A DNA stretch of 48,180 bases, from contig CACPJP010000005.1 of the NCBI GenBank assembly GCA_902634325.1, positions 1 through 48,180 on the forward strand, read 5' to 3'. Below are positions 14,340 through 22,950 of this stretch, piece after piece (the stretch's first letter is position 1; every line of letters begins with the position of its first letter). This DNA comes from an uncultured Pelagibacteraceae bacterium (lineage in GTDB: Bacteria; Pseudomonadota; Alphaproteobacteria; Pelagibacterales; Pelagibacteraceae). Under the pieces are notes generated by a model that made no database searches, had not been told where the DNA came from, and worked only from the letters and a program-made list of their open reading frames with translations. The position numbers and the translations under genes are program-made.

Positions 14340-15424
14340 AATTTTTCCTATTTATAATTTTTCTTTTTTCTTTTAGTAGTGTAGCTGCCATGGATAAAAA
14401 AATCCCTTATCACCACGTATATGATGAAAATGGAAATTTTCTTAAGTTCCGAAATGGTCCAGGCATTCCTGAGTTTGATAGAAAAAGAAAATGGCCATGG
14501 AGAAAATTTAGTGAGGAAAGAAAAAAAATTCAGGTAAAAATTCCTAAAGATTTTGTCATTAAAAGAGAAGATGTTTTAAAAAAAATGGAGGCAAATAAAT
14601 CAAATGATTATTTGCTATGGATAGGACATAATACATATCTTCTTCACATAGAAAATACATATATACTTTTTGACCCCTGGTTTGAAAAACGAGCTGGTTT
14701 TTTTGGACTGTTTGGTCCAAAACGTTTTCTGGACGCGGCTATAAAAATTTCTGACTTACCTAAGATTGATCTTATTTTGATTAGTCATTCTCATCTAGAA
14801 CACTTCTCTCGAGATTTTAGAGGACGGTACAAAGATAAAAGGAATACTAAAGTAATTGTCCCACTAAGAATGGGTCCTTACTATACAAGGTATGGCTATA
14901 AAAATGTTCAGGAACTAGATTGGAGAGAATCTACAACAATAAAAGATAATATTAAGATAACTGCTGTTGAAGCTATTCATTGGTCACGTTCGTTTATTAA
15001 CGATTTAAATCAGACGGGTTGGCAAAGCTACTTGATTACCTTGCCCTCTGGAAAAACAATTCTGCTGGGATGTGACACTGGAATTTATAAAGATACTTAC
15101 AAAAGAATAGGGGAAGAAATTGGACGGAAAATTAATCTTGTAACACTAAATATTGGAAGTTGGGATTTTAGAAAAATTTTTCCCAACCAGAAAATTTCAA
15201 CTATATATCATGCAAAACCATCTGAAGCCTTGGAAATAGGACAACAATTAGGTGCTGAAAAAGTAAAAGCAAGTCATACTGGAAATATTGTGCTCTCCTT
15301 GGAAGATCCTTTCTTAAATTTCGAATTGTTTAAATCTGCGGCACCTAAGTATGGTTATAATGATAAAACAGCTATAACCTTCAAGCACGGAGAATTGAGA
15401 ACACTAGAAGACCTACTTAACTAG
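14336..15424 (+). CDS. Exported NAPE-PLD-like metallo-beta-lactamase-fold hydrolase
   Basis: 362 aa with an N-terminal signal peptide (about 18 residues). The NAPE-PLD/UlaG-like fold is shown by YLLWIGHNTYLL, LFDPWFEKRAG, LILISHSHLEHFS, AIHWSR, LLGCDTGIY and HAKPSEALEIGQQLGAEK with a late H in KASHTGN. The family metal motif HxHxDH appears here as H151-S-H153-L-E155-H156, with Glu in place of the Asp that usually binds the second metal. The family hydrolyses phospholipid-like phosphodiesters; exact substrate is unknown. Its 3' end overlaps the convergent coiled-coil gene by 8 bp. Confidence 0.8.
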   Translation: MKFFLFIIFLFSFSSVAAMDKKIPYHHVYDENGNFLKFRNGPGIPEFDRKRKWPWRKFSEERKKIQVKIPKDFVIKREDVLKKMEANKSNDYLLWIGHNTYLLHIENTYILFDPWFEKRAGFFGLFGPKRFLDAAIKISDLPKIDLILISHSHLEHFSRDFRGRYKDKRNTKVIVPLRMGPYYTRYGYKNVQELDWRESTTIKDNIKITAVEAIHWSRSFINDLNQTGWQSYLITLPSGKTILLGCDTGIYKDTYKRIGEEIGRKINLVTLNIGSWDFRKIFPNQKISTIYHAKPSEALEIGQQLGAEKVKASHTGNIVLSLEDPFLNFELFKSAAPKYGYNDKTAITFKHGELRTLEDLLN

Positions 15425-16502
15425 CCTTTTTCATTCCTTCTCTTAATTTTTCTAAATATCTTATCATTGTATCTGTGAGTTCATCACCAAATTTAAAAAT
15501 TTGAGTTTTATCATATTCTCGAGTGCTTTGAGTTATTTTATCCTCAACTACAATCAAGCCTTTTTCAAAATCTTGATTTTTTAAATAAATTAGAACGAGA
15601 TAATCCGATAGTGGTGCCTGGTCTGATTTAATTATGATCTCTGAATCCTCGTAGACCCTGTCCACGACTCGAAGTAAATCTGCATTTTTAGGAAGATAAC
15701 GTTTTGAAATTTGATAAATTAGGCTGGTTGCTGATCTTCGGAAACTTTCTAAACTTACAGAAATTAGTTCTCTTCTTTCAATATATTTTTTTTCTTGCTC
15801 TCTTATTTCCTTAACGCTTGCCTGGTCAGCAAGAGTTACACCTAGTTCTTCTACCCTTTTTCTTAGACGTTCGTTTCTAAGAGCTTTATACTTTTCTCTA
15901 ACCTCATCAATTCTTTGTTGAAAAGCTCTGTAGTCTTCTTTTTCGATATTTAATGTATATTTTTCGATAGCTTTAATTTCTTCCAGCTCACGAGCTCTGA
16001 AACGCTCCAAGGTCTTTTCCAGCTTCACTTCTTCTAAGAACTTTCTTTGTTTTTCTTTTTCCTTCTCTCTAATAGATTTTTGCTCTTCCTTTAAAAAAGA
16101 TTTCAATTCTGCCGCTCTAGTTTTGGCAAGAGCGCGTTCCTCTTTTATCTCTCTTTCTAAAAGTTCTTTTCTTAAAGATGATTGTATTTTTATTTGTTTG
16201 TCAGATTCTTCTTTCTTTTTAAGTTCTAACCGTTCTCTACTTTTCTTATAATTTTTAATTCCTTTAATTAATGGTGATATAATTTTTTTTAATAAGTCTT
16301 TAAAACTGAATTTAATTCTTGGTTTGATAGCTTCTACAAAAACTCCCACATCTAGTTTTTTGGAAAATATTTTTACTTTTTTTCTCTTTTTTGATTTTTT
16401 GCTTATTTTATAAGACTTTTTGAGTTTTCGAGATATTCGACTTTTTCTTCTCTTGACCCTAGTTTTTTTTCTAACTTTTCTTTTTTTTTTCCTTTTTTTC
16501 AT
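15417..16502 (-). CDS. Highly basic-tailed coiled-coil protein, 361 aa
   Basis: I do not recognise a family. The first 49 residues are about two-thirds Lys/Arg (32 of 49 by my count), reminiscent of histone H1-like or nucleoid-associated tails. Residues about 90-245 form long, charged coiled coils (for example ERLELKKKEESDKQ and ELEEIKAIEKY). The last 110 residues look like a compact globular domain (YQISKRYLPKNADLLRVVD, PLSDYLVLIYL). There is no signal peptide or membrane segment. It is monocistronic, between a convergent hydrolase gene and a CFA-type methyltransferase. Confidence 0.65.
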   Translation of the reverse strand: MKKRKKKRKVRKKTRVKRRKSRISRKLKKSYKISKKSKKRKKVKIFSKKLDVGVFVEAIKPRIKFSFKDLLKKIISPLIKGIKNYKKSRERLELKKKEESDKQIKIQSSLRKELLEREIKEERALAKTRAAELKSFLKEEQKSIREKEKEKQRKFLEEVKLEKTLERFRARELEEIKAIEKYTLNIEKEDYRAFQQRIDEVREKYKALRNERLRKRVEELGVTLADQASVKEIREQEKKYIERRELISVSLESFRRSATSLIYQISKRYLPKNADLLRVVDRVYEDSEIIIKSDQAPLSDYLVLIYLKNQDFEKGLIVVEDKITQSTREYDKTQIFKFGDELTDTMIRYLEKLREGMKKAS

Positions 16503-16533
16503 TAATTTTGTTGATGTGAATCATATCAAAAAA

Positions 16534-17751
16534 TCAATGATAACTAAAATTAATTGGTGGTAGTGCATCTTTTTGCTTTGCTATTAAAAGTTGCACAACG
16601 TTTTGGTCACTATATGGCTGAAAACTAGACATCGATCCTGTTAGGTATATCTCATAACATCTATAAAGATTTGCACCAAATTTTTTAACTATTTCATACT
16701 TATTTTTTCGTAAATTTGAAAGCCATGCATTCAAAGTTTTTACATAATCTAATCTTAAAATTTGGGCATCAATTAACTCAAGATTTGCTTTCGAAATAGG
16801 GCTAATAAGAGTTTCTAGGTCAACGATTTCCCCGCCTGGAAAAATTTTTTCTTGGATATATCTTGATTTTGTTCTTAATTCGTTTGGAACGGAAGAATAA
16901 ATTGAATGAATAAGTGCTCTTCCTGTTTTTTCTCTAAGTATTGAATCAAGTTTTTTAAAAAACTTCAAACCATTTTTCTTCATTTGAAAATGTTCCGCGG
17001 CCCCTATTGAAAACACAGCATCGAATTTTCCTTTCAAATTTCTCCAATCCATTAATTCAAACTTAACCTGATTATCTAAATTAAGATCTTTTGCTTTCTT
17101 TCTTGCATAATCCAATTGGTTTTGTGAAAGTGTAATACCAAGACATTCGGCTTTAGTAAGCCTTGCTGCTGAGAGTATTCCGAATCCCCAGCCAGATCCT
17201 ATTTCACAGATTTTTTCACCTTCTTTAATATTAAGTTTATCTAAAACTAATTTTATTTTCCTCTCCTGTGCTTTCTCCAAATCATCGCCTACTTTCCAGA
17301 CTCCACAGGAATAAACCAGATTCGAGCAGAGAAATAACTTGTAAAGTTCGTTTCCATCTCTGCGGCTATTGACGTCGTAGTGCCTTTGGATCTGCTTCTT
17401 CGCTCTGTTGATTGTTGCAACCTTAGTAAGTCTTGACCAAAAGGAAAATAACTTATCAATAAAATGTGAAACTCCTCTTAGATTTCCTTTTTCAATGTTC
17501 CGATAAAAGAGGTCCACTACTTCAGTTATTGAACCATTCTTGATTTCTATGTTTCCTAATTCGTAGTTCAAAGGAAAATACCACTGGGGATAAAGTAAAA
17601 GCTGAAAGTGAAGTTTTTTCTTTAAAAGTTTTACTGTCAAAGGTTTTTCTGTTGAAGGAACATCGCCGATTGAATGTTTTTTACCATTAGCGTCTTCAAG
17701 AACAAACCCACCAACTTTAAATATTTTGTTTAGAAAATTTGCAAGTATCAT
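16534..17751 (-). CDS. cfa: Cyclopropane-fatty-acyl-phospholipid synthase-family methyltransferase
   Basis: 405 aa. The SAM-binding motif is CEIGSGWGFG, with GITLSQNQLDYARKKA following, as in CFA synthases. YSCGVWK carries the conserved cysteine that helps hold bicarbonate in E. coli Cfa, and AAEHF and LIHSIY are at the expected places. The enzyme adds a methylene or methyl group from SAM to unsaturated membrane lipid chains. The final TGSMSSFQPYSDQNVVQLL differs from classical Cfa, so it may be a related mycolic/methyl-branching methyltransferase. It lies 5 bp after the DapA-like gene on the same strand. Confidence 0.85.
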   Translation of the reverse strand: MILANFLNKIFKVGGFVLEDANGKKHSIGDVPSTEKPLTVKLLKKKLHFQLLLYPQWYFPLNYELGNIEIKNGSITEVVDLFYRNIEKGNLRGVSHFIDKLFSFWSRLTKVATINRAKKQIQRHYDVNSRRDGNELYKLFLCSNLVYSCGVWKVGDDLEKAQERKIKLVLDKLNIKEGEKICEIGSGWGFGILSAARLTKAECLGITLSQNQLDYARKKAKDLNLDNQVKFELMDWRNLKGKFDAVFSIGAAEHFQMKKNGLKFFKKLDSILREKTGRALIHSIYSSVPNELRTKSRYIQEKIFPGGEIVDLETLISPISKANLELIDAQILRLDYVKTLNAWLSNLRKNKYEIVKKFGANLYRCYEIYLTGSMSSFQPYSDQNVVQLLIAKQKDALPPINFSYH

Positions 17752-17756
17752 TTTAT

Positions 17757-18647
17757 TTATGCGGCTATATTTTTATTATTCAGAACTCCAAGTCCTTTTA
17801 ATTTTTTAATTAATTCATCTTTTTTATTTTCACTTAACAATGCTAAAGGTGGAGGAAGATTTGCATAAGCTTTGTTTTCTATACTTTTCAGAGTATGTAA
17901 GGCAGAAATTAAGTTTCCAGTTTCATCAAAAGCTGTTCTAATATCTTGAAGTTTTTTATTTTCAGGTGATGACCCATTTTTAATACAATCATCGTAAACT
18001 TTTTTTGCCAACGAGCCTGAAAAATTTAATGTAGCACTAACTGTGCCAGCGCCACCAATCCTAAGATTTGCTGCCAATTTTTTTTCACTTCCCACAAACA
18101 TTGAAAAATTTTCAGCTTTAAAGTTGTTCCATAAATTTCCGCTAGAATCTTTCATTCCGATTATTGATGAAAAATCATTTATTAATCTCTTAGTTACCTC
18201 GGGAGAGAAAGCATAACCACCATTCAATTTAGAAAAATTATATAATATAATTTTAGACTCTGGCACAGAATGAATTATTTTGCTGTACCAATTATAAACA
18301 GTTTCGTCTGTATTCTGGAAATAACAACACGGCATTATTAAAAAATTAACCTGATTAAACTCGATCGCGTGTTTCATTAAACTTATTGTATCTTTTAAGC
18401 TTGTAAGAGCCGTTCCTATTAATATCTGTTCTTTAAATTTATGTTTTGATAAAGCTCTTATTAATTCTTTTTTTTCATCAAAAGAAATCAAAGCACCAGC
18501 TCCGGTGGATCCCATAAATGCTGTTGATACACCTAAATCATCTAAATTCTCTTTGGCATGTTGTATTGTTCCCTCAATATCTAAAGTTAGATCAGCTTTA
18601 AACACCGACATTGATGCTGCAAATACTCCCTTTAATTTTCCTGCCAT
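17757..18647 (-). CDS. DapA/N-acetylneuraminate lyase family aldolase
   Basis: 296 aa, the usual size of the class I aldolase family. The carboxylate-binding motif reads GSTGAGA (46-52; GTTGE in DapA), the conserved tyrosine is Y136 in ILYNF and the Schiff-base lysine is K166 in GMKDSSG. Members include dihydrodipicolinate synthase, sialic acid lyase and 2-keto-3-deoxy sugar aldolases. The replaced Glu in the loop and neighbours argue against the housekeeping DapA, so the substrate is open. It pairs with the CFA-type gene and diverges from a glycosyltransferase gene across 47 bp. Confidence 0.8.
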   Translation of the reverse strand: MAGKLKGVFAASMSVFKADLTLDIEGTIQHAKENLDDLGVSTAFMGSTGAGALISFDEKKELIRALSKHKFKEQILIGTALTSLKDTISLMKHAIEFNQVNFLIMPCCYFQNTDETVYNWYSKIIHSVPESKIILYNFSKLNGGYAFSPEVTKRLINDFSSIIGMKDSSGNLWNNFKAENFSMFVGSEKKLAANLRIGGAGTVSATLNFSGSLAKKVYDDCIKNGSSPENKKLQDIRTAFDETGNLISALHTLKSIENKAYANLPPPLALLSENKKDELIKKLKGLGVLNNKNIAA

Positions 18648-18694
18648 ATTTTTTTCCTAATTTTTTATATAAATTTACTATAAAATAAAAAAGA

Positions 18695-19615
18695 ATGAAA
18701 ATTCTTATAATTCAACAAAGACGTGGCATTGGGGACCTAATTATTTTTCTCCCTTATATCCATGCAATTTCAAAAAAATTTAACACACGGGTAAGTCTTT
18801 TAGTTAAGGAAAGTTCAAAGGCATCGGATTTATTGGCTGATGATGATCACATAGATGAAATAATTATATTAGATAAAGAAAAAGATGGCTTAGGTGGATT
18901 TTTCAAATTATCGAATGAACTAAAAAAAAGAAAGTTTGATAAAGTTTTTATTTTTAACAGTTCATTAAGGTATAGCTTAGTTGCAAGAGTAGCTGCTATA
19001 AAATCAATTCATCAATATCCATTATTCAGATCTAAAGATAATATCGTTCATAGTGCTAAAATTTTTACTGAAAATGTAATTGATGAAATTGTTTCAACAG
19101 AAGCAAATTTAAAAATATCTGATACTAATAATAATTTTGATAAAAGCATAAAACACATTTGTTTAGCTATTGCAGCTTCGGGGCCAACCAAAATTTGGCC
19201 AATACAAAATTTTATAAAACTTAGTGAAGAACTGTCAAAAAAATATAAATGTAAGTTTTATCTAGCAGCTGGAAAAAATGATATTGATTTAATTAATAAA
19301 TTTAAAAATTCTAGTGTTGGAAAAAACTGTGAATCCTTTGAAGATCTGAGTATTAAAAAAACTTTGCCAATTATTAAAAATTGTAATTTAACAATTGGAA
19401 ATGATACAGGTTTTTCTCACATCTCCGCAGCTCTTTCTGTAAAAACTTTAACTGTGTGGTCGGATAGCCCTATACTTAGCTATGGTCGCTACACGTCTAG
19501 GATGACAACAGTTGAGCCCGAGGGAGAAAAAGATAGTACTCGACATAATACGCTTGGCAAGAACAGAATACCTTTTAGTGAGGTTCTGTCTAAAGCTTTA
19601 AAATTACTTAACTAA
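18695..19615 (+). CDS. Glycosyltransferase family 9 (heptosyltransferase-like)
   Basis: 306 aa. RRGIGDLIIFLPYIHAI is the N-terminal GT9 signature (canonical GDxxxxxP), CLAIAASGPTKIWPI matches the donor-domain entry, and IGNDTGFSHISAAL is the C-terminal nucleotide-sugar motif (GxDTGxxHxAAA). GT9 enzymes add heptose or related sugars to the lipopolysaccharide core from the cytoplasmic side. A single GT9 gene away from other LPS genes means the acceptor is unknown. It converges with the J-protein gene, overlapping its end by 4 bp. Confidence 0.85.
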   Translation: MKILIIQQRRGIGDLIIFLPYIHAISKKFNTRVSLLVKESSKASDLLADDDHIDEIIILDKEKDGLGGFFKLSNELKKRKFDKVFIFNSSLRYSLVARVAAIKSIHQYPLFRSKDNIVHSAKIFTENVIDEIVSTEANLKISDTNNNFDKSIKHICLAIAASGPTKIWPIQNFIKLSEELSKKYKCKFYLAAGKNDIDLINKFKNSSVGKNCESFEDLSIKKTLPIIKNCNLTIGNDTGFSHISAALSVKTLTVWSDSPILSYGRYTSRMTTVEPEGEKDSTRHNTLGKNRIPFSEVLSKALKLLN

Positions 19616-20124
19616 CTAAAATCATTTTTTAAAATAGTTTCTTTTGCTTCAGAAACCATTTGTGCAAGCTTTGTTGTGTCAGTATCGTTTCTATCAGGGT
19701 GAAGTTTAGCCATTATTTTTTTGTATTTTGCAAGAACCTCAGATTTTGTACATCCCTTTTTACAGCCTAAAATATTATATGCATCATCAATTGAAATATT
19801 TGATGAGGCTTTTGAATAGTTTGCTCCTGATCTAAACGAATACCTTCCTGTTTGACGAAGGTAGCTTATTAATCTCCAAAGTTGAATGAGCTGAAAAATT
19901 CCACCAATACCTTTTAATTTTAGTAACGGGAGTAAAAAGATTAAGATTGGAATACTAAAAGCATATCTTCCGACAATAAATAAAGCTATGGCTAATAGAA
20001 TTCCAACTGTAAAGATTATATACCTAATACCTTTGGCGATTTTTTTGCTACTTGCTTTAGCGAAAAAATTCAATAAAAGATATAGTGCTACTAGTGAAAT
20101 TCCTATTAGTAAAAACAAATTCAT
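19612..20124 (-). CDS. Membrane-anchored J-domain protein
   Basis: 170 aa from the start I chose (MNLFLLIG); a longer frame reaches 20223 but would overlap the divergent peptidase gene. The N-terminus has two to three hydrophobic segments (about residues 1-15, 28-70). The C-terminal J-domain has NILGCKKGCTKSEVLAKYKK and the invariant HPDRNDTD. It resembles Tim14/Pam18-like and DjlA-like proteins that recruit DnaK to the membrane. The start codon abuts that of the next gene: the shared CATATG contains both ATGs. Confidence 0.8.
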   Translation of the reverse strand: MNLFLLIGISLVALYLLLNFFAKASSKKIAKGIRYIIFTVGILLAIALFIVGRYAFSIPILIFLLPLLKLKGIGGIFQLIQLWRLISYLRQTGRYSFRSGANYSKASSNISIDDAYNILGCKKGCTKSEVLAKYKKIMAKLHPDRNDTDTTKLAQMVSEAKETILKNDFS

Positions 20125-22227
20125 ATGAACAATATAACAAAACTTAAAAAAATAGAGAATGTTAAAACTTATCACGGTGACATAGTTCATAAAGACGAAT
20201 ATGCTTACGTTGACCAACCTCATAATATCCTAGAAGTTCTAAAAGACCCTACAAAAGTGATTCCTGAAGTAAGAAAATATATAGATGAAAATAATGATAG
20301 AACAAAAAGCTATTTTAAAGACGTTGAGGATCTTCAAAAAAAACTATTTTCTGAAATTAAGGGAAAAATTAAGCTAGATGATACATCGCTTAAATTTAAA
20401 GACAGAAAGTTCTACTATTGGGCTAAAACTGAAAAAAAAGGTGATTACGGCAAAAGAGTACGACAATTAATTGATGGTACTAAACCAGAAGAAGTTTTTT
20501 GGGATGGCGATGTAGAAAAGAAAAGGTTAAAAGCTGATTTTTTCTCAACTGGATCTACATCGGTTTCCCATTGTGACAAATACCTTGCTTATAGTTTAGA
20601 TTTACAAGGATCAGAATATTACACTATTTATTTAAGAAATCTGGAAACCGGTAAAGAGTTAAGTGATATCATTCCAAACACTGCTGGATCGATTACATGG
20701 AGTTTGAACTCTAAAAGTTTTTTTTATTCTAAACTTGATAAATTTCACAGGCCTAAAAGTATTTATAAACACACGCTTGGACAAAATATAAAAGATGATC
20801 AATTAATTTATGAGGAAAAAAAAGACGACTCTTTTACTTGTTCGATTAGTTTAAGTTCTGATGAAAAGTATTTTGTTATTTCAACTGGAGACCATATGAC
20901 ATACGAAGAACACTTTTTTTCATGTGGAGAAGAAAATCCAAAGCCTGTTTTGTTTCAAAAAAGAAAGAATGAAATTAGATACTCAATAGATTTTTGGAAA
21001 GATGGATATGTTTACATTCATACCAATGAGCATGCTGAGGATTATAAGATTTTAAGATGTAAAATTGACAATATCAAAAAAAAGGAAGAATTTATTCCTG
21101 CAAAAAAAGGAACTATTATTGGAGGTTTAGAGTTTTTAGATAATTATATTTTACGTGGTGAAAAATCAAATGCCATCTCTAAATTATATGTCAGAAATAT
21201 AAAAACGAATGTTGAGGAAGAAATTAAAATATCGGAAGATGAAGTTGGATGCATTGGAATATCTTTATTACAAAGAGATACAAATACATCTAAAATAAGA
21301 GTTTCTTGGGAGTCTATGAAAACTCCTGATCAAATTTATGAATATGATATTGAAAAAAAGTCAAAAAAATTAGTTAAAGAAATTCAGATTCCATCTGGGC
21401 ATGATCCAGAAAAATATGTCGTTGAAAGATTAACCGCAAAATCCCATGACGGTGCTAGTGTACCAATAAGTTTAGTGAGAAGAAAAGATACTAAGCTCGA
21501 TGGTAAAAGTAAGTTAATTTTATATTTTTATGGAGCTTATGGACATTCAATCGAACCTGGGTTTGGAAGTTCAAAATTTTGTTTGGTTGATAGGGGTTTT
21601 ATCTACGCAATTGCGCATGTGAGAGGAGGAAAAGAATTGGGTGAAGCACATCATACCGAAGCGATAAGATTAAAGAAAAAAAATACATTTCATGATGTGA
21701 TTGCGGTTTGTAAACATCTGATTAATAAAAAATATACCTTTAAAGGTGGAATCTGTACAATTTCTGGAAGTGCCGGTGGGACAACTGGAGCTGCCGTAGC
21801 TAACATGGCTCCAGAATTATTTTTCTCAATGCTGTTATTGGTGCCTTTCTGTTGCGTCCTTGATACAATGAGTAATAGAGATCTTCCATTAACTCCATCA
21901 GAAGAACCTCTCTGGTCTAGTCCGCTAGAGAGTAAAGAAAACTTCGAATACATAAAAAGTTATAGTCCCTACGAAAATATACGAACAGATGTTGCTTACC
22001 CAAACATGTTTATTACAAGTTCTTTATTTGATACACGGGTACTCTATAGTGAGGCTGTAAAATATTTTGCTCGCCTTCAAGACAGAACAGTGGATAAAAA
22101 TATACATCTTTTAAAATGCAGAACTGAACCAAGTTCACATAGTGGACTCACTGGCCGGGACAATTCCATTAAGGAACTAGCAGAAGAATTTAGCTTCATC
22201 TTAAAAACTGCAGGTATTACGAGCTAA
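20125..22227 (+). CDS. ptrB: Oligopeptidase B (S9A serine peptidase)
   Basis: 700 aa, the expected length. An N-terminal helix and seven-bladed propeller precede the alpha/beta-hydrolase domain. The nucleophile is S549 in ISGSAGGTTG, the acid is D636 in LFDTRVLYSEA and the base is H672 in EPSSHSGLTGR; YGAYGHSIEP and HVRGGKELG are family blocks. PtrB cuts short peptides after Arg/Lys in the cytoplasm or periplasm; no signal peptide is present here. The SSHSG context replaces the more usual GHGG. Its ATG touches that of the divergent J-protein gene, so any promoter lies within that gene. Confidence 0.9.
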   Translation: MNNITKLKKIENVKTYHGDIVHKDEYAYVDQPHNILEVLKDPTKVIPEVRKYIDENNDRTKSYFKDVEDLQKKLFSEIKGKIKLDDTSLKFKDRKFYYWAKTEKKGDYGKRVRQLIDGTKPEEVFWDGDVEKKRLKADFFSTGSTSVSHCDKYLAYSLDLQGSEYYTIYLRNLETGKELSDIIPNTAGSITWSLNSKSFFYSKLDKFHRPKSIYKHTLGQNIKDDQLIYEEKKDDSFTCSISLSSDEKYFVISTGDHMTYEEHFFSCGEENPKPVLFQKRKNEIRYSIDFWKDGYVYIHTNEHAEDYKILRCKIDNIKKKEEFIPAKKGTIIGGLEFLDNYILRGEKSNAISKLYVRNIKTNVEEEIKISEDEVGCIGISLLQRDTNTSKIRVSWESMKTPDQIYEYDIEKKSKKLVKEIQIPSGHDPEKYVVERLTAKSHDGASVPISLVRRKDTKLDGKSKLILYFYGAYGHSIEPGFGSSKFCLVDRGFIYAIAHVRGGKELGEAHHTEAIRLKKKNTFHDVIAVCKHLINKKYTFKGGICTISGSAGGTTGAAVANMAPELFFSMLLLVPFCCVLDTMSNRDLPLTPSEEPLWSSPLESKENFEYIKSYSPYENIRTDVAYPNMFITSSLFDTRVLYSEAVKYFARLQDRTVDKNIHLLKCRTEPSSHSGLTGRDNSIKELAEEFSFILKTAGITS

Positions 22228-22270
22228 ATTCACCGTTCCAGAACTATCATTTTAGTATTACTATTTCTCT

Positions 22271-22486
22271 ATGAAGAAATATTACGAGTATAAAGATGCG
22301 GCTTCCAATGCTAGTAAATTTTGGGAGATCGGTTTGAAAGCAAAAAAAGTGATTGTAACCTATGGGCGTATAGGTATTGAAAATCCTGCTTCCAATGAAA
22401 AATCGTTTAAAAGCGTGGGGGAAGCTAAAGCCTATGCTGAAAAAAAAATTAGAGAAAAAACGAACAAAGGTTACGTAGAAAAATAA
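22271..22486 (+). CDS. Stand-alone WGR-domain protein
   Basis: 71 aa, almost exactly one WGR domain: KFWEIGLKAKKVIVTYGRIG (the WGR triplet appears as YGR), then KSFKSVGEAKAYAEKKI and the terminal EKTNKGYVEK. WGR domains in PARPs and MolR-like proteins bind nucleic acid ends. Bacterial solo WGR proteins are known but not functionally defined. It ends directly at the stop of the convergent lipoprotein gene. Confidence 0.8.
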   Translation: MKKYYEYKDAASNASKFWEIGLKAKKVIVTYGRIGIENPASNEKSFKSVGEAKAYAEKKIREKTNKGYVEK

Positions 22487-22780
22487 TTACCAACAGCCTT
22501 TAGATGTAAAGGATATAACTTTGGTATTCTTGATCTGAAAGCGCCTCTCACACTTAACCTTCAGTTTACTATCATAATAAACCAAAATCTTTTTACCGTC
22601 TGAATTTAAAATTTCTTCATCTGGTATACCGAGTTCGATCTTTAAGAACTCCTCAGATTTGTTTAAAAATTTTTCAAGCTTCTTGGTTTCTGCATCTGTA
22701 GCTGAGTCGACTCGCTTTTGGATCTGATTACAACCTGAGATTAAAATTAAAGCTAAACAGATAACAAGTATTTTTTTCAT
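22487..22780 (-). CDS. Small lipoprotein
   Basis: 97 aa from the ATG that begins MKKILVICLALILISGC, a classical lipoprotein signal with lipobox LISGC (Cys17); a 14-residue longer frame lacks that property. The mature domain (about 80 aa) begins with a coiled-coil-like stretch and contains IPDEEILNSDGKKILVYYDS, with two further cysteines that may pair. This resembles small outer-membrane-assembly-like (SmpA/BamE-type) lipoproteins in size and IPxxE... layout but I would not claim membership. Confidence 0.65.
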   Translation of the reverse strand: MKKILVICLALILISGCNQIQKRVDSATDAETKKLEKFLNKSEEFLKIELGIPDEEILNSDGKKILVYYDSKLKVKCERRFQIKNTKVISFTSKGCW

Positions 22781-22950
22781 AAAAAAATCTTCTACTTTAT
22801 TTAATCTTAGCAAAAAATGCATAGCAGTTCTCTATTAGTTATAAACATTTTACAACTTTCAATTTAAAGTAAACCCATTTTGAACTTTTTATTGTAAAAA
22901 AAAACACTAATATTCAACAATCTTTAATTAAAGAAAAACGAAAGGAAAAA

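Noticed and set aside
22823-22950. Purine riboswitch upstream of the AzgA-type permease
   Set aside because: The 128-bp spacer has no three-way junction or conserved loop pattern that I can see. A TAATAT at 22908-22913 might be a -10, but no -35 is at the right distance.
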